Positions 28,674-37,737 are shown, counted from the stretch's first letter. The stretch: DNA of 64,000 bases from Wohlfahrtiimonas sp. G9077 (GCF_002252155.1 NZ_NEFD01000003.1:227356-291355), one strand, 5' to 3'. The notes: generated from the letters alone by a model not told the origin. Numbers and translations: made by a program.

Positions 28674-29648
28674 TCAACGGCGCGTTAATAAACGGCCGGT
28701 CATCTCAACACGATCAAAACTATACACATGATCAAACGGACTTTCACCACAGCGGCCCACCAATGGTAAACGCTGGTCTTTCCAACCTTCACGCAATGTC
28801 ACTTGAGCGCTGCAAATGGGACATTCGCCAATGAATTGTGTCAAACTTGTGATTTGTGAATGATCATCACGGTGCATTTCGATTTCAGCAGACGATTGAT
28901 TCATGGCAATCATCCACGGCGGCGCCTTTAAAATTCGATATTCTGGCAATCGAAAGAGCGGCAGTGTCACATAACGCATCACCAAATAAAAACAGCCCAT
29001 CGGTATTGAGAGATAGAGCAGCTGCCACAAAGTGAGATGATCTGTTTTGAGGGCAACGCCCATAATGATGATGAGCAGGCCTGTGAGGGCCATCAAGGTC
29101 AATAAAAACCACATGAGATAAAAACTCATGCCCCGAAGGCTGCGATTTCTAAAGGTGCCTTGATGCATGAAAGGGCGCATGTACCATGCAATTTTAATAT
29201 TGGCAGGCGGCGTTCTGTGGTAGCGGATCGATGTGGGATCAATCTCTTCAGGGGGTGTTTCTTTGGCAATCGGTTGGATGTCAATGTACATCAAATTTTC
29301 ATTGCCTTTGCCGCCTTGTGGATTGGTGCCTGCAATGGATGGCACATAACCAATTTTTTCAAACACCGCCTGATTTTGTAAAACAATGCGTTCACATTGC
29401 TGATTGAGCATGCTTTGATTGATCCATTTATTGAGATTAGCAGGAGGCACATAGTCCGCAATCCCCTTTGAATCATCATAGTCCGCCTTCATGGAATGGC
29501 GTGACAATCCATGGAATTCTTCCCCTTTTTGATGGGCATTGAGGGTGCATTCACACAAATAACGCAGGCAATGATCCGTCTTTTTCAGGGATTTATTGGT
29601 CTGTAAGATGGCATGCAATGCCTCAATGGTTTCAATAGATTCAGTCAT
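28674..29648 (-). CDS. Hypothetical membrane protein with zinc-ribbon-like end
   Basis: 324 residues; not recognised. The N-terminal ~165 residues are soluble, with many Cys/His (CLRYLCECTLNAH). Two hydrophobic segments follow (MSFYLMWFLLTLMALTGLLI and LLYLSIPMGCFYLVMRY, about residues 172-225). A cytosolic tail has C-P-I-C-(x)n-C near the end (ECPICSAQVTL...VGRCGES), suggestive of a half zinc ribbon. The start at 29648 is supported by AGGAGA 6-7 nt upstream. It stands alone between the autotransporter terminator and a divergent small gene. No function is proposed. Confidence 0.6.
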   Translation of the reverse strand: MTESIETIEALHAILQTNKSLKKTDHCLRYLCECTLNAHQKGEEFHGLSRHSMKADYDDSKGIADYVPPANLNKWINQSMLNQQCERIVLQNQAVFEKIGYVPSIAGTNPQGGKGNENLMYIDIQPIAKETPPEEIDPTSIRYHRTPPANIKIAWYMRPFMHQGTFRNRSLRGMSFYLMWFLLTLMALTGLLIIIMGVALKTDHLTLWQLLYLSIPMGCFYLVMRYVTLPLFRLPEYRILKAPPWMIAMNQSSAEIEMHRDDHSQITSLTQFIGECPICSAQVTLREGWKDQRLPLVGRCGESPFDHVYSFDRVEMTGRLLTRR

Positions 29649-29744
29649 TTACACTCTCCTTACCCGGTTAGATACCTGGTTATGGTCTGTTTTCGCCTCA
29701 TGATACTTGTCACAATCGATCCATTCAATCAATGGAGGTATTTT

Positions 29745-30029
29745 ATGAAACAGCATTATCACATTCACAATACACGTTTAACGGTACACACTTTAGCAGA
29801 AGGCAGCCTTTGCATTGAGGCAATGATGAATGATGATACGGTCGAATTGTTGATGGACATGCGCCGTCGTTATCATGGGCGTTTTCATTTAGAGTATACA
29901 AAAATGGTGTTTCCGGTGCGTTATACTGCGCGCATTTTAACGTATCTTGAAAAGTGGCAAAAAAAAGCACCATCACAAGATGGTGCAAAGAGGGGTAAGG
30001 AACGAGTAGAACAGAGGATTGTTAATTAA
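29745..30029 (+). CDS. Small hypothetical protein
   Basis: 94 residues; not recognised. A very good ribosome site (GGAGG, 29734-29738) sits 6 nt before the ATG at 29745, which supports expression. The peptide is short, basic and His/Tyr/Arg-rich (MRRRYHGRFHLEYTKMVF), ending in a charged tail (KRGKERVEQR). Its last codons overlap the 3' end of the opposite-strand dehydrogenase gene and contain that gene's transcription terminator. Could be a small DNA- or RNA-binding protein, but nothing in the sequence proves it. Confidence 0.5.
   Translation: MKQHYHIHNTRLTVHTLAEGSLCIEAMMNDDTVELLMDMRRRYHGRFHLEYTKMVFPVRYTARILTYLEKWQKKAPSQDGAKRGKERVEQRIVN
29959..29986 (-). terminator. Minus-strand terminator of the dehydrogenase gene
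   Basis: GCACCATC / GATGGTGC (loop TTGT on the minus strand) is followed on the minus strand by eight T. It lies inside the coding region of the opposite-strand small gene. Confidence 0.8.
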
Positions 30030-31027
30030 GGGCAAATCTCATTGATGCAAGCACCGCGCGTGAGCATCTCATGGAAGTTTTCATAACTGGTTTCCACCAT
30101 GTTTGACAGCGCTTCTTCTGTATTTGAGCCCACATGTGGGGTCACAAGAACGCGCGGAAAAAGTTCAATGAGTTTTTGTACCGTGCCATCAGGAACAGTT
30201 TGCCACGGCATGAATTTGCGTTGGAAAAATTCGGCTTCATTTGAGAAGACATCGGTGGCAAAGCCGCTGAGTTTTTTGCTCTCAAGGGCAGCAAGCACCG
30301 CTTCATTGTCTTGAATTTCACCGCGTGCGGTGTTGACTAAAATGGCATCTTGCTTCATTTTGCCGATGAAATCTGCATTGACGAATTTTTCATTTTGCCC
30401 TGGCACATATGGCACATGCAGGCTGATGATGTCACTTTGGGGCAATAATTCATCGAGCGTCATAAATTCCACAAACTCTTTGGCTTTTTCGGATTCAAAA
30501 ATGTCATAGCCAATCACGCGTGCACCTAAACCATGAAAGAGTTTAGCTTCAGCGAGCCCAATTTTCCCAAGTCCGATGATGCCCACAGTACAGTTATGGA
30601 TTTCACGCGTGAACATCTCATCATCAATGATGAAGTCGCGATAGGCGGATTTGACCGTCATGTAGGCCGTTTTACGCAGCAGCATCATGGCAAGCGTCAC
30701 AGAAAGCTCAGCAATGGCTGTTGGTGAATAGGAGGGTACGCGCGCCATGCGAATGCCAAGGGATCGGGCATATTCCACATCAATGTGGTTAAAACCCACG
30801 GTGCGTGTAAAGACATATTTAATGCCATAACTGTGCAGCGCATCTAAGTTTTGTTTATCCGCCACAGAATTGCCGCGCAATAGAACCGCATCATGATGTT
30901 CTGCGGTGCTCACGTTATCATGGCGCAATAAGTCGGGAATGAGCGTTAAGTCATAATTGTATTTATTGAGTTTGTTAAAGTACTCAATTTCATTGTGTCT
31001 AACGCCATAGCATGCAATTTTAAACAT
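30026..31027 (-). CDS. D-2-hydroxyacid (D-lactate-type) dehydrogenase
   Basis: 333 residues from the ATG at 31027, which has AGGTGA 5 nt upstream; a GTG three codons earlier is rejected. It shows the NAD-dependent D-isomer 2-hydroxyacid dehydrogenase pattern: VGIIGLGKIGLAEAKLFHGLG (NAD fold), VNTARGEIQD with the substrate Arg, a conserved acidic residue near ATDVFSNE, and TPHVGSNTEEAL with the catalytic His. The MFKIACYGVRHNE start and overall form resemble D-lactate and D-2-hydroxyisocaproate dehydrogenases, so pyruvate reduction is likely but the exact substrate is open. The AEC permease gene lies upstream, 23 bp away, suggesting a combined metabolite export or uptake function. Confidence 0.82.
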   Translation of the reverse strand: MFKIACYGVRHNEIEYFNKLNKYNYDLTLIPDLLRHDNVSTAEHHDAVLLRGNSVADKQNLDALHSYGIKYVFTRTVGFNHIDVEYARSLGIRMARVPSYSPTAIAELSVTLAMMLLRKTAYMTVKSAYRDFIIDDEMFTREIHNCTVGIIGLGKIGLAEAKLFHGLGARVIGYDIFESEKAKEFVEFMTLDELLPQSDIISLHVPYVPGQNEKFVNADFIGKMKQDAILVNTARGEIQDNEAVLAALESKKLSGFATDVFSNEAEFFQRKFMPWQTVPDGTVQKLIELFPRVLVTPHVGSNTEEALSNMVETSYENFHEMLTRGACINEICP

Positions 31028-31050
31028 ATCAGTCACCTATGATTCGTGAG

Positions 31051-32103
31051 TTAAAAGAAATAGTGTTGAATGAGCTCAAGCACCACGATCCAGATCGGGA
31101 TGAAGATCACCGCTAAAATGGTGGAGATCAATGAGCTGTTTGAGGCAAGGAGCGCCTCACGATCAAAACTGATGGCATAAGTGGTCACCACAGTTGCAGC
31201 AGGCGCCATCATCATGAGCACCACAACGGCGATCACATCATAGCTCATTGGCATCACGCCTGTGCCATGGAGGAACAATAACACCACTAAAATGAGAGCA
31301 GGAATCAAGACAACTTTAATGAAGCTGTAATACCATGTGGTTTTGTTTTCAGCCGCCTGTTTTAAATTGATTTGACCCAGCGTTGCACCAATGGATAACC
31401 ACGCAAGCGGTGAGGCAAGGCCAGCTAAATACTTCATCGCTTGTTGTAACCAAGGTGCCGTTTGATCGATGCGAAGGAAGGCATATTGCTTCACAGCGCC
31501 GCCACTTGTGGTCACATCCACTTGGGGTAATGAGTTTTGAAATGCCCAGATGAATAAACCCGCGAAGGTTGCGATCACAATCGGATTTAAAAACATCTCT
31601 TTGATGTTTTTGCTGCTCATTTTCAAGCCGCTCATTTTGATGTAGCCATATGAGTAGAGAAACACACGGTAACTGATGTTAAAAATAGAGCTTAGCATCA
31701 CGCCCACAGGGCCAAATAAGCTACTGATGATGGGGGTGCTGAAAAATGTGGTGGAACCAAAGATGCTCAAGTTACGCAGCGCTGTTTGCTCATCGCCCAC
31801 ATATTTAAAATAAAAGAATTTACTTAAAATGATCAACGCAATGTAGATGACAAAGCCAAACACCAACAGTGTCATGCCGTCGGCCATTTTTTGCGGATCA
31901 TTGTCTTGCATAAATGAGGTAAAGGCCAAAGCAGGTAAAGCCGCGGTTAAGACCACAGAAGAGAGGATTTTACCCACCTGATTATTAAAGATGCCCGTTT
32001 TTCTAAAATAGTAGCCAAGACCAATGATCGAAATGGTGGAGAATATCGCACCAATCATGGCAGTATTGCTTAAGGTTTTGTGCAGCAATGCTAAAATTTC
32101 CAT
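31051..32103 (-). CDS. AEC-family permease (malate/auxin-carrier type)
   Basis: 350 residues with ten predicted membrane spans in two halves. The pattern ISIIGLGYYFRKTGIFNNQ...LSSVVLTAALPALAF near the N-terminus and the P-rich LASPLAWLSIGATLGQ in the second half are typical of the Mem_trans/AEC family. Characterised bacterial members carry malate, lactate or related organic acids. It precedes the D-2-hydroxyacid dehydrogenase in the same orientation, so an organic-acid substrate linked to that enzyme is a reasonable inference. The upstream gap contains an inverted repeat that could be its operator. Confidence 0.78.
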   Translation of the reverse strand: MEILALLHKTLSNTAMIGAIFSTISIIGLGYYFRKTGIFNNQVGKILSSVVLTAALPALAFTSFMQDNDPQKMADGMTLLVFGFVIYIALIILSKFFYFKYVGDEQTALRNLSIFGSTTFFSTPIISSLFGPVGVMLSSIFNISYRVFLYSYGYIKMSGLKMSSKNIKEMFLNPIVIATFAGLFIWAFQNSLPQVDVTTSGGAVKQYAFLRIDQTAPWLQQAMKYLAGLASPLAWLSIGATLGQINLKQAAENKTTWYYSFIKVVLIPALILVVLLFLHGTGVMPMSYDVIAVVVLMMMAPAATVVTTYAISFDREALLASNSSLISTILAVIFIPIWIVVLELIQHYFF

Positions 32104-32154
32104 TTGAATGTGCCCTCTTATTGATCGACAGAGTCTATGTTTGGCTATATTGGA

Positions 32155-32187
32155 TATAGATAATTCTAATATTAATAATTATCTATA
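32155..32187. promoter_or_regulatory. AT-rich inverted repeat, candidate operator
   Basis: TATAGATAATT, 11-nt centre, AATTATCTATA: perfect 11-bp arms, 52 bp upstream of the permease start and in the 265-bp gap between divergent transcripts. The rest of the gap (32104-32368) is AT-rich without a coding frame. Confidence 0.4.
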
Positions 32188-32294
32188 ATATTAATAACGC
32201 AACATAGTCTATATAATAATAAATAAAATGCCAGTCTAAATTAATTTATTTATTAAATTTGCCAAAAAGGGACGGATTATTTTATGGGCAGGCA

Positions 32295-32322
32295 TTGACA
32301 CAAGCGTGTAAATGTTTAGATT
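32295..32322 (+). promoter_or_regulatory. Putative sigma70 promoter
   Basis: Consensus -35 TTGACA (32295), 16-bp spacer, -10-like TAGATT (32317), about 50 bp before the start of the exported hypothetical protein. Confidence 0.45.
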
Positions 32323-32368
32323 AATATCAGAACCATGATAAAAATAACAACCTTTCAATGAGGAATGT

Positions 32369-32836
32369 ATGATGAAAAAACGATGGACACTCGCAGCAAT
32401 GATCACATGTACACTCACATGCGCTGTGGCACAAGAAGAGGGGCGCTTATTGCAAACCCCAAAGATGACGCGTGCTGAATTTAATCAAGCGGCGGGTTAT
32501 GGAAAAGATGCAGATCCTGACAGTTATTGTTACATCGTACTCGATGAGCCTTATGCCAAAGATGATGCGCCCGATTTAACTTTAGCCCGCGGCATTGGTG
32601 ATGGGGCAGAAAAGATGGTGATTAAGGTCAATCAATCGCCGGTTAAAATGGTCAGTGAGAATCTTGGTGTGTCATCGCCTTATATTTGGCACAATCAAAA
32701 AGCCAACCTTTTTATGGTGTTTGACACCACGCGTGTTGTGGATTATGGCGAGAGCTCCATTTTGTTTGGGCAATTGAGCATCATCACGCCTCAAGCAAAA
32801 GAGGTGTATCAAGCGCGATTCAGCTGTTTAGATTAA
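32369..32836 (+). CDS. Hypothetical exported protein
   Basis: 155 residues; not recognised. A signal peptide is clear (MMKKRWTLAAMITCTLTCAVAQ, cleavage probable near AVA-QE). The mature ~133 residues are soluble, with two cysteines (SYCYI and the C-terminal FSCLD) that could pair in the periplasm. Two adjacent ATG codons (32369, 32372) follow GAGGA. It is followed after 3 bp by the SSB-like gene, so the two share a transcript despite very different predicted locations. Confidence 0.6.
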   Translation: MMKKRWTLAAMITCTLTCAVAQEEGRLLQTPKMTRAEFNQAAGYGKDADPDSYCYIVLDEPYAKDDAPDLTLARGIGDGAEKMVIKVNQSPVKMVSENLGVSSPYIWHNQKANLFMVFDTTRVVDYGESSILFGQLSIITPQAKEVYQARFSCLD

Positions 32837-32839
32837 TGT

Positions 32840-33151
32840 ATGACGTTTGGCATCAATCAAGTGATTTTAGTGGGGCACGTGCTCGATGCTCCTGAAATAA
32901 AAATGCTCACCACAGGCGGTGCAATGGTGATCTTTACGCTCGCCATTGAGATGGAAAAACACGTAGAAAAACATGTGGTGAAAATTTATGGTCATTTGAC
33001 TGAGCAAGCCGCTGTTTTAGCACAAGGCACATGGATTTATCTAGAAGGGCACCTGCAAACCCACACATCAAAAGATTTAACGGGTCAAACGCATGAACAC
33101 CTTGAGATCATTGTTGGCCAAAAAGGTGTGTTGCAGGTGCTAGATGAATGA
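32840..33151 (+). CDS. Minimal SSB-like OB-fold protein
   Basis: 103 residues. INQVILVGHVLDAPEIK (5-21), the fTLAIEME strand, VVKIYGHLTEQAAVL, and GTWIYLEGHLQTHTSKDLTGQ follow the order of single-stranded DNA-binding protein OB folds. It stops straight after the OB fold: the disordered linker and acidic DDIPF-type tip that recruits partners are missing. At this length it resembles PriB, but PriB sits in the rpsF-rpsR operon and this wording is nearer to SSB. Probably an accessory SSB paralogue. Confidence 0.65.
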   Translation: MTFGINQVILVGHVLDAPEIKMLTTGGAMVIFTLAIEMEKHVEKHVVKIYGHLTEQAAVLAQGTWIYLEGHLQTHTSKDLTGQTHEHLEIIVGQKGVLQVLDE

Positions 33152-34306
33152 TTATAGCGTCGTGGTTTCAAAGCGCTTCAAATCGTGCCCTTTCAATGCG
33201 GCACCAATCATCTCTGGTAATTGATCCGGCGTACAAGCAAAGCAAGGCACGCCAAGGTTGCTGATCTCTTTACCGAGCGCTTTATCATAATCAGGGCGGC
33301 CGCTGTCCGTCAGGGCAAGTAGTGTGATGACGATCACGCCATCGTCTTTCATGCTGGCTAAACGGCGCAACAAACCTTGGCGAACGCCACCTTCATACAG
33401 ATCAGAGATCAAAATAAAAATGGTTTTTTTGGGCTCTGTGATCAAGGTTTGGCAATATGAGACGGATTTATTGATGTCGGTTCCGCCGCCCATTTGAAAG
33501 CCAAAGAGCGCATCCACTGGATCATTGCGGCACAATTCTGTTAAATCCATGATGTTGGTATCAAATGCCACCACATGCGTTTCAAGTACGGGCATGCTTG
33601 CAAAAATCGCCCCCATGATGGATGAATAGATGATGGATTCATACATCGAACCACTTTGATCGATGTCGAGAATCACCGTCCAATTTTTCTGCTTTTGGCT
33701 GCGCTCAAAGAAGAAAAATCGTTCTGGGATGAGGCGCTTTGTGGCAACATCATAATTTTTGAGATTGCGCTCAATGGTTCTTTTCCAATCAGTACTGGAA
33801 AAATTGGCAATCGGCGTGTGTGCTTTTTTATTGACAGCGCCCGTTACAGCACGACGAAGATCCGTTTCCATCTTTTTCATGATTTGATCAACGACGGCTT
33901 TAATGAGCGCGCGCGCAGAATCTTTGGACTTTTCCGGAATGGCATCTTTGAGGGCTAAGAGATTGCTCACCATATTGATGTCTGGCGTGACATTTTGCAA
34001 AGATTCAGGCTCAAGCAACAGTTGCGTGAGCCCTTTGCGTTCGATGGCATCGGCTTGAATCACGCTCACCACATCTTTCGGGAAATGGTTACGCACATCC
34101 ACCAGCCATTTAGCCAATTTAGGTGAGCTTGCGCCACGACCTGCGCTGCGGGCACTTGAATCATCTTGCCCATTGCTTTCATAGATCAATCCTAAGGCTT
34201 GATCCATGATCTGTTCAGAATCTGATAATGGCGCGGCTTCTAGTGTGCTCGCATTGTCGCCTAAGATCAAGCGCCAGCGGCGAAGCTGCGTATTTTGATT
34301 GTCCAT
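33152..34306 (-). CDS. VWA-domain protein (CoxE-like), MoxR partner
   Basis: 384 residues. The N-terminal ~200 residues are helical. From 208 there is a von Willebrand A domain with a complete metal-ion-dependent adhesion site: D216-Q-S218-G-S220, a downstream Thr in GGGTDINKS and Asp in ILISDLYEGG. VWA proteins of this kind act with MoxR AAA+ ATPases, often as adaptors that seat metal-dependent partners. Last gene of a five-gene operon; it starts 8 bp after the DUF5682-type gene, with AAAGGA before its ATG. The partner and target are unknown. Confidence 0.85.
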   Translation of the reverse strand: MDNQNTQLRRWRLILGDNASTLEAAPLSDSEQIMDQALGLIYESNGQDDSSARSAGRGASSPKLAKWLVDVRNHFPKDVVSVIQADAIERKGLTQLLLEPESLQNVTPDINMVSNLLALKDAIPEKSKDSARALIKAVVDQIMKKMETDLRRAVTGAVNKKAHTPIANFSSTDWKRTIERNLKNYDVATKRLIPERFFFFERSQKQKNWTVILDIDQSGSMYESIIYSSIMGAIFASMPVLETHVVAFDTNIMDLTELCRNDPVDALFGFQMGGGTDINKSVSYCQTLITEPKKTIFILISDLYEGGVRQGLLRRLASMKDDGVIVITLLALTDSGRPDYDKALGKEISNLGVPCFACTPDQLPEMIGAALKGHDLKRFETTTL

Positions 34307-34314
34307 ACTGTCCT

Positions 34315-36627
34315 TTAAAAATCAAAGTCAAAATCATTGAGGGCATCGAGCGCATCATGCTCCTCTGTGCTGAGCTCAGTTTGTAAAAACTCGGCAGTCG
34401 CGGCGGCATTTGTGCCCCAAAAATCATTGAGTAAATCCACAATGCTGGCTTTTTGACTCGGTTCAAATTGCCCAAGAGTGCGGCGTAAAAAGACAACCGC
34501 CCGTTGAAAACCTTCTTCATCTAATAGTGTGACGTAATCATTGAGCTCGCGCCAAATGGCAATGCGTGACAAGAGTGCATAGCGATTGCAAGAGGCTAAG
34601 CCTTCAAACCATGTGGCGGCTAAATCAGCAGGAACACCGGGAGAAAATCGCCTGGCCACTTCGATGCTGCATGCTTCTTCACTCACCAATTGATGTTCGA
34701 GCAATAACGCAAAGGCTGTGCCGGATAAATAGGTATTGTGATGATCTTCCATCGCTAAGGTACGCAATTGAGTTTGCCACAATGGCACATTGAGCCATTC
34801 ATAGAGATCATGTGCCACGCGCTCAAGCATTTGTATGCTGCTGGCCACCTTTTTAGCGGTGAGATAATCACACGTTGCCGCATCAGGCAATAAGAGAGAG
34901 GCGCGTAAAAAGAGCTGTTCGATGATGGGTTTGAGCGTTGCTGTGTCAATGCGGCGCAATGATCCAAATTGATATAGATGGCTAAGGGCAAAGCAGGCAT
35001 CACTGATGGCATCAAAATCTTCATTGTCCACCAATAAAGCTTGCAAGGCAGCAATGGCGCTGTCAAACATGTGGGTTAAATCACATTCGCAAATCGCCCG
35101 AATGATGTGTGCAGCTGCACTAATGTTGTCACAGTTTTCTAAGCGTTGCTGTAGCTCGTAGGCAGCAGCGATTTCGATGGTTTCACCTTTGAGGTTGCTC
35201 TCAATGATCGTGATTTCCACTTCTGTTGACCATTGCAGCACCCATTTTTCTGACCATGAAGCATTGTCCTGCGTTAAGCGCATTTGTGTGGCAAATGGAA
35301 CATTGAGGACTTGTAAGCGGTGCAAAAATGTGGAGCGATGCAAGTCTAAAAATGCCGCAGCCTCTGATTTAACACGGATGTTCTCCCGTAAATCTAAGGC
35401 CAAAGTTTTTTGTACGGTGTTTTGATACTCTTTGAGTTTAAGGCATTTGAGTTGCTCTGCCATGTCCTCTTGAATGGGCGTTTGCCCAACGCCTTCTGGT
35501 AAAAATCCCATATCTGTGCCAATGTCCACGCGATTTAACGCAACGGCGACTTTAGCAATCTCGCCTTCGCCTAAGCACGTCATGGCAGCTTCATGTAAAT
35601 CACTTAAAACGGGAAATTGTCCACCTTTGAGCATCGTTAATGCATTCGCAAGGCGCACCGCTTCAATGACGCTCGCAGAGGATGCATTGTGTCCTTCATC
35701 TCGCAAATGGTGCGCAATGTGGGTCAAATATGTGGCGGACAATTCCGCTTGTGTACCGTTTTGTAGCGCCTGCCAGAGCATGCCAAAGTAATAGGGTGCG
35801 CGGTTGCCTGCGCCATAACCGGTGCGGCTGCTTAAACGTAGGTAAGAGTAGGGCATCAATGTTTGTTTGATGGCAACTTTTGGCAGTGGCGGCATTGCCT
35901 CTACATTGGGCGCGGCAAATAAACGTTGTAATCCCGAAACATGATAAGCGCCCACTAGCATCACAATGTCATCAAGGTGATAACCCTTCTCCTTTTGAAT
36001 GCGCAGCACTGTTTGATGCATATACGCTTCGCGGATGTGGTTATAGGCATGATCAAGCGGTTTTGCATGGTGTTCTTGCTTTTCTGTCAGTGCGCGAATT
36101 TGTTCGGATTGATAGAGCATTGCCGCTTGATAGGCATCATCATCGGCCGTTTGCTCAAAGTTTCGCTCAAAATAACTGTCATAATCCTGCTCATCACTGA
36201 GCTGAGCAATCGTGTCATAGAGCATTTTTTGATGCTGATGAAAATCCATCGCATCAATATCATCAGACTGATCATGGCTCAATGATTGTGCTTCCCGCAT
36301 CAACTGCCTAAATTTTAGAGAACTTTCAGATGGGAGATCAAAAAATGCCACATCGCAATCATGTGCTTTGCCCCAGCGCATCGCTTGATATTCAGGGGAA
36401 TAATCTGCGAGCGGATAGAGAATGCTCTCCATCGGGAACGCTTGCGTATAGGCCATGATGGCAATCGGCAGGCGAACCTCTGGTTTAATGATGTGATCAA
36501 TCAGATCTGTCGCATCGCTTGGCCCTTCAATCAAGATGCATTTAGGCTGCTTTTTTGATAGATAGCGCTGTAAATGGTGCGCCGCCGCGGGCGATAGATG
36601 ACGCACACCAAAGATTTGTGGCGTCAT
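34315..36627 (-). CDS. DUF5682-family protein with TIKI/TraB-like N-terminal domain
   Basis: 770 residues. The first ~235 residues show FGVRHLSP (His10), ILIEGPSD (Glu34) and VMLVGAYHVSGL (His229). This spacing of an early H, an EGP acidic site and a late GAxH motif is what defines the TIKI/TraB/GumN/EreA superfamily of predicted metal-dependent hydrolases. The remaining ~530 residues look alpha-helical, with leucine-rich repeats of helix pairs. The family name DUF5682 is recalled from the neighbourhood and motif; the TIKI link is inferred. It lies 3 bp after the MoxR gene and 8 bp before the VWA gene. Confidence 0.7.
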   Translation of the reverse strand: MTPQIFGVRHLSPAAAHHLQRYLSKKQPKCILIEGPSDATDLIDHIIKPEVRLPIAIMAYTQAFPMESILYPLADYSPEYQAMRWGKAHDCDVAFFDLPSESSLKFRQLMREAQSLSHDQSDDIDAMDFHQHQKMLYDTIAQLSDEQDYDSYFERNFEQTADDDAYQAAMLYQSEQIRALTEKQEHHAKPLDHAYNHIREAYMHQTVLRIQKEKGYHLDDIVMLVGAYHVSGLQRLFAAPNVEAMPPLPKVAIKQTLMPYSYLRLSSRTGYGAGNRAPYYFGMLWQALQNGTQAELSATYLTHIAHHLRDEGHNASSASVIEAVRLANALTMLKGGQFPVLSDLHEAAMTCLGEGEIAKVAVALNRVDIGTDMGFLPEGVGQTPIQEDMAEQLKCLKLKEYQNTVQKTLALDLRENIRVKSEAAAFLDLHRSTFLHRLQVLNVPFATQMRLTQDNASWSEKWVLQWSTEVEITIIESNLKGETIEIAAAYELQQRLENCDNISAAAHIIRAICECDLTHMFDSAIAALQALLVDNEDFDAISDACFALSHLYQFGSLRRIDTATLKPIIEQLFLRASLLLPDAATCDYLTAKKVASSIQMLERVAHDLYEWLNVPLWQTQLRTLAMEDHHNTYLSGTAFALLLEHQLVSEEACSIEVARRFSPGVPADLAATWFEGLASCNRYALLSRIAIWRELNDYVTLLDEEGFQRAVVFLRRTLGQFEPSQKASIVDLLNDFWGTNAAATAEFLQTELSTEEHDALDALNDFDFDF

Positions 36628-36630
36628 AGA

Positions 36631-37737
36631 TTATCCATTCATTTCAATGCAGCTGTGGTAAAGATCACGCCAGTTGGCGCCGCGCTTTTTCATCACGTTT
36701 TCTAAATACTCTCTCCAGACGATTTGATCTTTTTCATCATCCTTAACAATCGCGCCTTGAAGCCCTGCGGCAAGATCATTTTCACAAATGGTGCCTGTGC
36801 CAAAGCTTGCAGCGAGCGCCATGCTGTTGGTGATCAAAGAGATGGCTTCCGCCGTGGAAACCACACCGCTTGGGCATTTGAGTTTCTGTTTTTGATCAAG
36901 GGTTTTGCCTTCACGCAGTTCGCGGAAAATGGTGACGATTTTTTCAATGTCCGCGCTTGTGGGCAATGCTGCTTTGAGTTGATAACTATTGGCAATTTCA
37001 GCCACGCGTTTAGTGACAATGCTCACTTCTGTGTCAAGCGTGCTTGGCGCAGGTAATACAATGATGTTAAAGCGGCGCTTGAGGGCAGAGGACATATCAT
37101 TGACCCCTTTATCGCGTGTATTGGCAGTGGCAATGATGGCAAAACCACGCTGTGCGCGCTGTTCGCGGGCAAGTTCAGGCACAGAAACTGTTTTTTCAGA
37201 CAAAATAGAGATCAATGCATCTTGCACTTCAGAGGCGCAGCGAGAAATCTCTTCAAAGCGTGCGACTGAACCTGTTTCCATTGCTCGGAAAATTGGGCTT
37301 TGGATCAAAGCCTCTTCAGATGGGCCATTCGCTAGAAGCATCGCATAGTTCCATGAGTAACGAATGTGCTCTTCTGTCGTGCCCGCTGTGCCTTGCACCA
37401 CTTTACCGGAATCACCACAGATGGCGGCGGTTAAGTTTTCAGATAACCATGATTTCGCGGTGCCCGGTTCGCCAATTAATAAGAGGGAGCGATCGGTTAA
37501 AAGTGTCGCAATGGCGATTTCTACTAAGCGATCATGACCAATGTATTTTGGTGTGATGATCACGCCATTTGCTTCACCGCCCACGATGAATTTAAGCACG
37601 GCTTTTGGGGAGAGCTGCCAACCGGCGGGTTTTTCCTGTGAGGCATCCTCTTTTTTAAGGGCATCTAACTCATGGGCATATAAAAGTTCTGCAGGTAAGC
37701 GCAGGGCATCGTTGGTTTTTTGAGCTTTTTTAGCCAT
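36631..37737 (-). CDS. MoxR-type AAA+ ATPase
   Basis: 368 residues from the ATG at 37737, which overlaps the upstream stop by 8 bp. Walker A is GEPGTAKS (89-96). Walker B and the MoxR-like region read VARFEEISRCASEVQDALISILSEK, and sensor 1 is IIATANTRDKG. The arginine-finger region is SSALKRRFN. The short insertion set of MoxR and the C-terminal lid domain are present. MoxR ATPases remodel or assemble metal-containing enzymes with VWA partners, which matches the VWA gene in this operon. Translational coupling to the upstream gene is likely. Confidence 0.88.
   Translation of the reverse strand: MAKKAQKTNDALRLPAELLYAHELDALKKEDASQEKPAGWQLSPKAVLKFIVGGEANGVIITPKYIGHDRLVEIAIATLLTDRSLLLIGEPGTAKSWLSENLTAAICGDSGKVVQGTAGTTEEHIRYSWNYAMLLANGPSEEALIQSPIFRAMETGSVARFEEISRCASEVQDALISILSEKTVSVPELAREQRAQRGFAIIATANTRDKGVNDMSSALKRRFNIIVLPAPSTLDTEVSIVTKRVAEIANSYQLKAALPTSADIEKIVTIFRELREGKTLDQKQKLKCPSGVVSTAEAISLITNSMALAASFGTGTICENDLAAGLQGAIVKDDEKDQIVWREYLENVMKKRGANWRDLYHSCIEMNG

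Noticed and set aside
32840..33151. PriB identity
   Set aside because: Length fits, but the motif order is SSB-like and the gene is not in the rpsF-rpsR-rplI context.
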